From the NCBI GenBank assembly GCA_046294815.1, contig JBKBOJ010000020.1, positions 1 through 43,548 of the forward strand: a stretch of DNA of 43,548 nt, given 5' to 3'. Positions 6,623 to 14,381 of the stretch are shown one piece after another. The notes below the pieces were generated by a model, which worked only from the letters and a program-made list of their open reading frames with translations, was not told the DNA's origin and ran no database searches. This DNA is from Pelomonas sp046294815. Lineage in GTDB: Bacteria > Pseudomonadota > Gammaproteobacteria > Burkholderiales > Burkholderiaceae_C. The number at the start of each line of letters is the position of its first letter. Position 1 is the first letter of the stretch. A program made the position numbers and the translations under genes.

Positions 6623-8182
6623 ATGGACCTTGCGACCTGGATGCGCAATTTCACGATCCGTACCCGCATGCATGGCGCCATCGCCTTGGTGCTGCTGATG
6701 TTTGCCGCGCTGGGCCTGACCGGCCTGCTGGGCGGCCGCGAGCTGATGGCGCTGAACCTCGAAGTCACGACGCATTCGATGCGCGACCTGCAGCAGCTCA
6801 GCGCCATGCGCCAGGGCCTGGCGGACGTGCGGCTGGAAGAGAAGCAGATGGTCATCGCCTACGAGGACACCGAGCAGGTCAAGCAGTTCCGCGCCCGCTG
6901 GGACGCAGCGGTGCAGCGGCTGGTGACGGCGTTGCAGGCCATGCAGGACGCGGCTCAGCCCGACAACCGCGCCGTGGCCGCCGAGGCGTTGAAGTTCCTG
7001 CAGGACTACCGCAGCGGCGCGCAGCCGGTGTTGAACCAGATCGAGGCCGGCGGCTTCGACACCGCGCGGGTGGCAGACCGCATGCTGAACCGATCCAAGG
7101 CGGCCATGGTCGAGATCGAGAAGCGCGTGGAGGCGCTGGCCCAGCTCATCAATGGGCAGGCCAAGGCCAGCGAGGCGGCGTTCAACGCCGAGATCCGCCG
7201 CATCGCCTGGCGCTCGGCGGCGGTGCTGGTCATCGTCATGCTGCTGGTCGTGCCGCTGACGCTGATCAACTCGCACACCATCACCAGCCCCATGCGCTAT
7301 GCCAGCATGTTGGCGCAGTCCATCGCGGGCGGCGACCTGAACAACGCGGTGCGCATCGTGGGCCGGGACGAGGCGTCTGACCTGCTGCGCGCGCTGGACG
7401 CGATGCAGACCAGCCTGCGCGAGCTGGTCAGCCAGGTCAAGACCTCGGCGCTGAGCATAGAGACCGCCAGCGGCGAGGTGGCCGCGGGCAACCAGGACTT
7501 GAGCCAGCGCACCGAACAGGCGGCCTACAGTCTGCAGCAGACCACCAGCGCGATGGACGAGCTGACCAGCGGCGTGCGCCACGGCGCCGACGCCGCCGGC
7601 AAGGCCCGCGAGCTGGCCGAGGGCGCGGCCGAGGTGGCGCGGCGCGGCGGCCAGGAGGTGGCCAAGGTGGTCAGCACCATGGACCAGATCAACGAGAGCT
7701 CGCGGCGCATCGGCGACATCGTGGGCCTGATCGACAGCATTGCCTTCCAGACCAACATCCTGGCGCTGAACGCGGCGGTCGAGGCGGCGCGCGCCGGCGA
7801 GCAGGGGCGCGGCTTCGCAGTCGTCGCCGGCGAGGTGCGCGCGCTGGCCCAGCGCTCGGCCGAGGCGGCACGCGAGATCAAGACACTGATCGCCGCCAGC
7901 GTCGAGCGCGCCGATGCTGGCGCCCGCCTGGTGCAGCAGGCGGGCCAGACCATGCACGAGATCGTGGACCATGCGCAGAAGGTCAGCGACATGATTGGCG
8001 AGGTGGCCGCCGGCGCGGCCGACCAGAGCGCGCGCATCGTCAAGATCAACAGTGCCGTCACGCAGCTGGAGACCATGACCCAGCAGAACGCGGCGCTGGT
8101 GGAGCAATCCGCCGCAGCGGCCGACAGCCTGCGTCAGCAACTGCAGCTGCTGACGGGGGCGGTGGCGCAGTTCAGGTTTTAG
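6623..8182 (+). CDS. Methyl-accepting chemotaxis protein
   Basis: This 519-residue chemoreceptor has TM1 at about residues 17-37, a periplasmic four-helix-bundle-like sensor rich in Gln/Glu/Ala, TM2 at about 193-214, a HAMP domain and a long cytoplasmic coiled coil. The signalling hairpin tip at about residues 370-420 (IDSIAFQTNILALNAAVEAA, then GEQGRGFAVVAGEVRALAQR) is highly conserved and binds CheA/CheW. Adaptation sites would lie in the flanking helices. No C-terminal CheR-docking pentapeptide is present. The ATG at 6623 is chosen because AAGGAG (6611-6616) lies six bases upstream; an in-frame ATG at 6557 would add 22 residues without a ribosome-binding site. The ligand is unknown. Confidence 0.93.
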   Translation: MDLATWMRNFTIRTRMHGAIALVLLMFAALGLTGLLGGRELMALNLEVTTHSMRDLQQLSAMRQGLADVRLEEKQMVIAYEDTEQVKQFRARWDAAVQRLVTALQAMQDAAQPDNRAVAAEALKFLQDYRSGAQPVLNQIEAGGFDTARVADRMLNRSKAAMVEIEKRVEALAQLINGQAKASEAAFNAEIRRIAWRSAAVLVIVMLLVVPLTLINSHTITSPMRYASMLAQSIAGGDLNNAVRIVGRDEASDLLRALDAMQTSLRELVSQVKTSALSIETASGEVAAGNQDLSQRTEQAAYSLQQTTSAMDELTSGVRHGADAAGKARELAEGAAEVARRGGQEVAKVVSTMDQINESSRRIGDIVGLIDSIAFQTNILALNAAVEAARAGEQGRGFAVVAGEVRALAQRSAEAAREIKTLIAASVERADAGARLVQQAGQTMHEIVDHAQKVSDMIGEVAAGAADQSARIVKINSAVTQLETMTQQNAALVEQSAAAADSLRQQLQLLTGAVAQFRF

Positions 8183-8194
8183 AATGCAGGTCAC

Positions 8195-8246
8195 AGCGCC
8201 GATTTGTTCCGGATTGCGGGCGCTCTACAAATGCCGCTAAACAGGG
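8195..8246 (+). ncRNA. SAM-II-type riboswitch upstream of metX
   Basis: The sequence matches the SAM-II aptamer layout. P1 is AGCGCC (8195-8200) pairing with GGCGCT (8219-8224). The pseudoknot helix is ATTTG (8202-8206) with CAAAT (8228-8232). The conserved GGATTGC lies in the loop and GCTAAACAGGG follows the second helix (8235-8245). I compared it from memory with the well-known environmental metX SAM-II sequence, and nearly all conserved positions agree. The position, directly ahead of a methionine-biosynthesis gene, fits. It should bind S-adenosylmethionine and lower metX expression. The class is best known from Alphaproteobacteria. Confidence 0.85.
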
Positions 8247-8257
8247 CGCTCCGGTCG

Positions 8258-8292
8258 ACCGGCGTCCCGCAAGTGGCGCCGGTTTTTGTTTT
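8258..8292 (+). terminator. Intrinsic terminator / expression platform between riboswitch and metX
   Basis: ACCGGCG (8258-8264) pairs with CGCCGGT (8277-8283), followed by TTTTTGTTTT. The left arm overlaps the perfect palindrome CCGGTCGACCGG (8251-8262), so the two hairpins exclude each other, as expected for an anti-terminator/terminator switch governed by the riboswitch just upstream. The metX ribosome-binding site TGGAG (8294-8298) lies immediately after the U-tract. Confidence 0.75.
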
Positions 8293-8304
8293 CTGGAGTG
8301 GGCC

Positions 8305-9473
<1,169 letters not shown>

Positions 9474-9477
<4 letters not shown>

Positions 9478-10049
9478 GCTTCGACCCGGCGATTGCGGCG
9501 CTGGTGCCGCCCGGCTCGCACGTGCTGGACCTGGGCTGCGGCACCGGCGAGCTGCTGGAGCACCTCATCAGGCACAAGGGCTGTAGCGGCTATGGCGTGG
9601 AGCTGGACGATGCCAACGTGCTGGCCTGCGTGAAGCGCGGCGTCAACGTCATCCAGCGCAACCTGGAGGAAGGCCTGTCCATCTTCGAGGACCAGAGCTT
9701 TGACGTCGTGCTGCAGCTGGAGACCCTGCAGCATCTGCGCAATGCCGAGGCCATGCTCAAGGAGACGGCGCGCGTGGGCAAGATCGGTATCGTCAGCTTC
9801 CCGAACTTCGCGCACTGGCGCAATCGGCTGCAGGTGCTGGTGGGGCGCATGCCCGTCACCAAGGCGCTGCCTTACCAGTGGTACGACACGCCCAACATCC
9901 GCGTCGGCACCTTTGCCGATTTCGGCGTGCTGGCGCGCAAGAACCGGCTCAAGATCCTGGACAGCTTCGGACTGCAAGACGGCGAGGTGGTGCGCACGCT
10001 GCCCAACCTGCTGGCGAGCATGGCGGTGTTCAAGTTTGAGAGGGAATAG
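9474..10049 (+). CDS. metW: Methionine biosynthesis protein MetW
   Basis: This 191-residue class I methyltransferase-fold protein has the nucleotide loop VLDLGCGTGELLEHL near residues 17-31. The family-specific stretches LQLETLQHLRN, GIVSFPNFAHWRNRLQ, YQWYDTPNIR and TFADFGVL follow. MetW forms a complex with MetX and raises its activity in several bacteria; it is not known to be a classical methyltransferase. Translation begins in the metX stop (ATGA), consistent with stoichiometric production. It shares the riboswitch-controlled transcript. The downstream gene is convergent and about 135 bp away. Confidence 0.95.
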
Positions 10050-10183
10050 AGCCCCGGGTCCAGATCGCCGCTGGCGCGACCCTGACGGCCGCTGATGGCT
10101 GCGCTGCATGGCGCACCGGCCTCGTCGTGCAGCTCGAGCGGCAAACTGCCGCGGCCGGTTGTGTGCCCATGCCGTGGCGGCCT

Positions 10184-12010
10184 TCAGCTCGGCGGCAGTG
10201 GGGCCGCCGCAGCCGGGCCGTCGTGTTCTCCGATCAGCGCCTGGCTGTGCCGCCGCTGCTGGCAGTCGTCGCTGCAGCAGACGCGGTTGCGGCCTTCGGC
10301 CTTGGCGCGGTAGAGGGCGCGGTCGGCTTCGCGGTAGAGCCGCTCCAGCTCGGCCGGCATGCGGGCCGCGCAGCAGGCCACGCCGAAGCTGGCGGTGGCG
10401 TGGATCGTGCCGCCGCAGGGCAGTGCAATGGGCGTGGTGGCCAGCGTCTGGCGCAGGCGCTCGGCCAGCTGCTCTGCTTCGTCGGGCCGGCAGTCGGCCG
10501 CCAGCACGACGAACTCCTCGCCACCGTGGCGGGACAGCAGCTCGCCCTGGCGCACCTGCGCGCGTGCCAGCTCGGCCACGGCGCGCAGCACCGCGTCGCC
10601 GGCCGGGTGGCCGTGCTGGTCGTTGATGCGCTTGAAGTGGTCCAGGTCGAAGACGATCAGCGCCACCGGCCAGCCGTGGCGGCGCGCCTGGGCCAGCAGC
10701 TCGGCGGCCCGCTCGGCGAAGGCGCGGCGGTTGGGCAGGCCGGTCAGGAAGTCGGTGTCGCTGGCCACCCGCAGCTGCGCGATCAGCTGCTCGCGCTCGG
10801 CCTCCAGCGCACGGCCGCGTGCGGTGGCGTCGTGCAGTGCGGCGACGGCGCGCTGCAAGTCCCCAATCTCGTCGTCCCGCGTGGGGGGCGGCAGCACGGC
10901 GCCAGGGTCGTGGCCTTGCGTGATGGCGTTCATCGCGCGGGTGCTTTGCAGCAGCGGCTGCAGTACGCGGTGGCGGATCAGCAGGAACACGCTCAGTTCG
11001 ATACCCAGCACGGCCAGGCCCAGTGCGGCGTTGACGGCCATGCGTTGGCGCGCCTCGGCGACGCGTTCGGCGGCGGACGTGCGCGCGGCCTCGAACAGCG
11101 TGTCGCGCAGCGCGACGATGCTTTTCATCGGTGGCACGTAGCGCGCGACGAAGGCGGCCGAGTCCAGGCCATAAGGGCGGCCGTCCAGGCCGCGCTCGGT
11201 CAGCTCGCGGATGAAGGGCAGGCCGGTGCCGAAGTAGCGCGCCTCCATGTCGGCGATGGCAGCCAGCAGTGGCGCGCCGGCGCGGCTGACGCGGGCCTGC
11301 ACGCTGATGAGCTTGCGCAGCTGCTCGATGCGGCCGGTCAGCAGTGCGATCTCGCGCTGCTCGAAGCGTCCCAGCGGCAGCTGCGTGGCCAGCGGCGTTG
11401 TGAACTGCGACCCCAGCCGCCCGGCGTACTCGCGCAGCTCGGCCGCATACCGCGCGCCCACCAGCGGCATGGCCAGCTCCGGGTAGACGGCTTCCGCCGC
11501 GGAGGACAGCGTGGTGACCGCCGTCAGCACGGTGTCGATGACGGCGAACATCTGGTCGATGGGCTCGCGCGTGAGGCGTTGGCCGGGGGCGCTGCGCAGC
11601 GCATGGGGCAGGGCGGCCACGCGGTCCACCTCGACGCGCGCGCGGGCCAGTTCGGCGCGCGCCTGGAGCAGCTCGCCCCGGGCCACCAGCGAGGCGGCGT
11701 CGTCGGAGTCGGCCAGCGCCGCCAGCGCCGCGTCGAATGACGCGTCGGTGACGCGGCGAAACTCCTGCAGCCGGGCGCGCTTGGCGGGGGCCGCGGGTTC
11801 GGTGTCGTTCAGCACCGGGATGGCGGGCCCACGCTCGGCCGAGGCCTTTTCGGCGACCTGCATCGCCAGGTAGGCGCGCTGCATCACCGCCAGACCCAGC
11901 TCGGCCGCGCGGACGCTGCGCCAGTCGCCCCAGACGGAGCGCAGCAGCAACGCCGTCACCAGTGCCAGCAGCAGGCCGGTGGTGAGCGGGAAGAGGCGGG
12001 TGAGTCGCAT
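10184..12010 (-). CDS. Membrane diguanylate cyclase with large periplasmic sensor and HAMP
   Basis: This 608-residue protein makes cyclic di-GMP from GTP at the inner membrane. TM1 is at residues about 7-25, followed by a mostly helical extracytoplasmic region of about 300 residues. TM2 is at about 325-346, then HAMP, then a GGDEF domain at about 415-575 with TDFLTGLPNRRAF, FDLDHFKRINDQHGH and the active-site motif GGEEF at 496-500. The inhibitory site nine residues before it reads RQGE instead of RxxD, so product inhibition may be weakened. The sensor region contains a nitrate/nitrite-sensor-like helical pattern but no motif I can name. The ATG at 12010 follows the divergent intergenic region. 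The last 30 residues are a Pro/Ala-rich tail. Confidence 0.92.
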   Translation of the reverse strand: MRLTRLFPLTTGLLLALVTALLLRSVWGDWRSVRAAELGLAVMQRAYLAMQVAEKASAERGPAIPVLNDTEPAAPAKRARLQEFRRVTDASFDAALAALADSDDAASLVARGELLQARAELARARVEVDRVAALPHALRSAPGQRLTREPIDQMFAVIDTVLTAVTTLSSAAEAVYPELAMPLVGARYAAELREYAGRLGSQFTTPLATQLPLGRFEQREIALLTGRIEQLRKLISVQARVSRAGAPLLAAIADMEARYFGTGLPFIRELTERGLDGRPYGLDSAAFVARYVPPMKSIVALRDTLFEAARTSAAERVAEARQRMAVNAALGLAVLGIELSVFLLIRHRVLQPLLQSTRAMNAITQGHDPGAVLPPPTRDDEIGDLQRAVAALHDATARGRALEAEREQLIAQLRVASDTDFLTGLPNRRAFAERAAELLAQARRHGWPVALIVFDLDHFKRINDQHGHPAGDAVLRAVAELARAQVRQGELLSRHGGEEFVVLAADCRPDEAEQLAERLRQTLATTPIALPCGGTIHATASFGVACCAARMPAELERLYREADRALYRAKAEGRNRVCCSDDCQQRRHSQALIGEHDGPAAAAPLPPS

Positions 12011-12072
12011 GGGCGGATGGCCATTATGGGAGCGCCTAAACTGGCCGATCGTGCCACAAGCGCCTGCGCACC

Positions 12073-12124
12073 AGCTTGCCCCCCGGGACCGGACTGAGCC
12101 CGATCCGCCCCCGAGGGGGCAAGA
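12073..12124. repeat. GC-rich inverted repeat between the DGC and M20 genes
   Basis: CTTGCCCCC (12074-12082) is repeated inverted as GGGGGCAAG (12115-12123) around a 32-base centre that itself ends in the palindrome GCCCCCGAGGGGGC. The core matches the CCCCCTCGGGGG of the repeat inside the nagX-like gene. It probably belongs to the same dispersed repeat family and sits between divergent genes, upstream of the M20 start signal. Confidence 0.5.
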
Positions 12125-12163
12125 AAACTTGGGGCGGTCCTGTTTCCTTAAGAGGAGCCTGTC

Positions 12164-13639
12164 ATGAACGCACGTGACCCCAGCCTGCCGCTGCAAGCCG
12201 ACGAGGCGAGCGCGTTGGGCCGTTTTGCCGAACGCGTGTGGGACGAGGAGATCGTCCCCGCGCTGATGGACTACATCGCCATTCCGGCCAAGAGCCCGAT
12301 GTTTGACGCCGACTGGGCGGCCAACGGCCACATCGAGAAGGTGCTCACGCAGGCCGCGGCCTGGGTGGAGAGCAAGAAGGTGGCGGGGCTGACGCTGGAG
12401 GTGGTGCGCATCCCCGGCCGCACGCCGGTGATCTTCTTCGAGGTGCCGGCCACCAAGCCCGGCAGCGACGACACCATCGTGCTGTACGGCCACCTGGACA
12501 AGCAGCCCGAGTTCAGCGGCTGGCGCACCGACCTGGGCCCGTGGACGCCCAAGTACGAGAACGGCCTGCTGTACGGCCGCGGCGGCGCGGACGACGGCTA
12601 TGCGGTCTACGCGTCGCTGACGGCTATTCAGTCGCTGGATCAGCTCGGCATCCCGCGGCCGCGCTGCGTCGGCCTGATCGAGACCTGCGAGGAAAGCGGC
12701 AGCTTCGACCTGCCCGCCTATCTAGACCTGCTCAAGCCCCGCCTGGGCAATGTCTCCCTCGTCGTCTGCCTGGACTCCGGTGCCGGCAACTACGAGCAGC
12801 TGTGGCTGACGACCTCGCTGCGCGGCATGGTGTCGGGCGTTTTGCGCGTGGAGGTGCTGACCGAGGGCATCCACAGCGGCGATGCGTCGGGTGTCGTGCC
12901 TTCGTCCTTCCGCATCCTGCGCCAGGTGCTGGACCGGCTGGAGGACAGCAAGACCGGTCGCCTGCTGCCCGAGAGCTTCCACTGCGAGATTCCTGGCGCA
13001 CGGCTGGAGCAGGCGAAAGCGACCGCGGCCATCCTGAAGGACGAGGTCTACAAGCGCATGCCCTGGGCCTGCGGCGCGGACGGCGACCCGGTGTTGCCGG
13101 TGACCACCGACCCAGTCGAGGTGCTGCTGAACCGAACCTGGCGACCGACGCTGTCGGTGGTCGGCGCCGAGGGCTTCCCGGAGCTGAAGAACGCCGGCAA
13201 TGTGCTGCGGCCCTACACGGCCTTCAAGCTCTCCTTGCGCCTGCCGCCGCTGGTGGACGGCAACGAGGCAGCGCTCAAGCTGAAGGCGCTGCTGGAGGAC
13301 AACGCGCCCTACAACGCCAAGGTCACGTTCACGCCCGACGGCCGGGCTGGTGCCTTCGGTGCGACCGGCTGGAACACGCCCGAGCTGTCGCCCTGGCTCA
13401 GCCAGGCGCTGAACGACGCCAGCCTGGCGCAGTTCGGCGCGCCGGTGGGCTACATCGGCCAGGGCGGCACCATCCCGCTGATGAGCATGCTGCAAAAGGG
13501 CTTCCCGGGCGCGCAGATGATGGTCTGTGGCGTGCTGGGCCCCAAGAGCAATGCGCACGGGCCCAACGAGTTCCTGCACGTGCCCTACGGCAAGCGGCTG
13601 ACCGCCGCCGTCGCGCAGGTGATGGCCGCCCACCCCTAG
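12164..13639 (+). CDS. M20-family metallopeptidase (dipeptidase/carnosinase-like)
   Basis: This 491-residue zinc peptidase has both M20 domains. Metal ligands are visible: His110 and Asp112 in LYGHLDKQP, Asp143 in RGGADDGY, the catalytic/ligand Glu pair 176-177 in ETCEESGS, the Asp of CLDSGAGN, and the late His in NAHGPNEFLHVPYG. The sequence GIHSGDASGVVPSSFRILRQ at the dimerisation (lid) domain is typical of the carnosinase/DUG1-like branch, which hydrolyses dipeptides in the cytoplasm. AGAGGAG (12150-12156) fixes the start. It stands alone between divergent and convergent neighbours, so its physiological substrate cannot be inferred. Confidence 0.92.
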   Translation: MNARDPSLPLQADEASALGRFAERVWDEEIVPALMDYIAIPAKSPMFDADWAANGHIEKVLTQAAAWVESKKVAGLTLEVVRIPGRTPVIFFEVPATKPGSDDTIVLYGHLDKQPEFSGWRTDLGPWTPKYENGLLYGRGGADDGYAVYASLTAIQSLDQLGIPRPRCVGLIETCEESGSFDLPAYLDLLKPRLGNVSLVVCLDSGAGNYEQLWLTTSLRGMVSGVLRVEVLTEGIHSGDASGVVPSSFRILRQVLDRLEDSKTGRLLPESFHCEIPGARLEQAKATAAILKDEVYKRMPWACGADGDPVLPVTTDPVEVLLNRTWRPTLSVVGAEGFPELKNAGNVLRPYTAFKLSLRLPPLVDGNEAALKLKALLEDNAPYNAKVTFTPDGRAGAFGATGWNTPELSPWLSQALNDASLAQFGAPVGYIGQGGTIPLMSMLQKGFPGAQMMVCGVLGPKSNAHGPNEFLHVPYGKRLTAAVAQVMAAHP

Positions 13640-13739
13640 GAGCCCTCACGCCCGCTCCGACAACTGCGACCCGACCATCCTCACGGCGGGCGAGCCGCTG
13701 GACGCGAACGACGCCGCGGCCTGCGCGACCCGTCCGTGA

Positions 13740-14291
13740 TCAGCGCAGGCTGAAGCCCAGCTCGAAGAACTCGGGAAAGCGCTGTTCCATCGCGCGCTTC
13801 AGCGGCCCGAAGGCGATGTAGCGGTTGGCCGTCTTGACGATGTAGGCCAGCAGCCGGCGCTCTTCGGCGTGGCCCTGGCCCAGCCACGCAAGGTGGTGGC
13901 GCAGCGCGCTCCATTCCAGCCGGCGCCAGTACTCGCCGAAGTCGGCGGCCAGCGCGTCGTCGAGCTGACCGGCGGCGCGGCAGGCCTCCCAGTGGCGCAC
14001 GGCCCAGTCGATCTCCTGGGCCTCATCCCAGGCCAGCTCGGGCGGGCGCAGCAGTGCGGCCAGCGCGTCGGTCGCGCTGCCCTGCGGTGCATCGGCCAGC
14101 AGGCGTTGCAGCACCGCGTCCAGACCGTCGGGGGCGATGCGGGCCAGGCCGGCGCGCAGCAGCGCGGCGTCGGCCGGAGCTGGCGCAGGTGGCCGCGCGC
14201 GTAGCTCGGCGCAGGCGGCGCGCATCAGCGCGTCGGCCCGGGACGGGTCGGCCTGCAGCGCCGCCAGCAGTTCGGCATTCAGTGGGGTCAT
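13740..14291 (-). CDS. Short protein resembling the C-terminal part of AmgK kinase
   Basis: This 183-residue protein has no named full-length match that I recognise. Residues about 95-175 (IDWAVRHWEACRAAG, then DFGEYWRRLEWSALRHHLAWLG, LLAYIVKTANRYIAFGPLKR) resemble the C-terminal helical part of the aminoglycoside-phosphotransferase-fold sugar kinase AmgK, which phosphorylates MurNAc at C1 and in related genomes lies divergent to lptD, as here. The kinase N-lobe, the HxD loop and the DFG-like motif are absent. The first 90 residues are Ala/Leu-rich and unrelated. No frameshifted N-lobe lies upstream, because only 90 bp separate it from lptD. It is either a degenerate remnant or a new small protein; the frame is intact and has GAGG ten bases before the ATG. 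Confidence 0.6.
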   Translation of the reverse strand: MTPLNAELLAALQADPSRADALMRAACAELRARPPAPAPADAALLRAGLARIAPDGLDAVLQRLLADAPQGSATDALAALLRPPELAWDEAQEIDWAVRHWEACRAAGQLDDALAADFGEYWRRLEWSALRHHLAWLGQGHAEERRLLAYIVKTANRYIAFGPLKRAMEQRFPEFFELGFSLR

Positions 14292-14313
14292 GGAAAAAGG
14301 CCTCGTGGATAAT
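14285..14313 (+). promoter_or_regulatory. Candidate sigma-70 promoter for lptD
   Basis: GGGTCA (14285-14290), a 17-bp spacer and GATAAT (14308-14313) lie 69 bases before the lptD start, in an AT-rich island (TGGATAATGAAATTTTAAG). The -10 is good and the -35 poor. The island also offers CATTAT on the other strand for the divergent gene. Confidence 0.35.
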
Positions 14314-14381
14314 GAAATTTTAAGAAGCCGGCCCCGGCACTCCGCCCTCGTCCCGAGCTCTCGCTGCCAGTTCTGCCGCCC

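Noticed and set aside
5716..6855. 379-codon minus-strand frame across the peroxiredoxin and chemoreceptor start
   Set aside because: Composition is shadow-like, it is antisense to two recognised genes, and its middle part has no family resemblance.
10127..11740. 537-codon plus-strand frame opposite the diguanylate cyclase
   Set aside because: It is the His/Gln/Ala-rich complement of a GGDEF gene with clear motifs.
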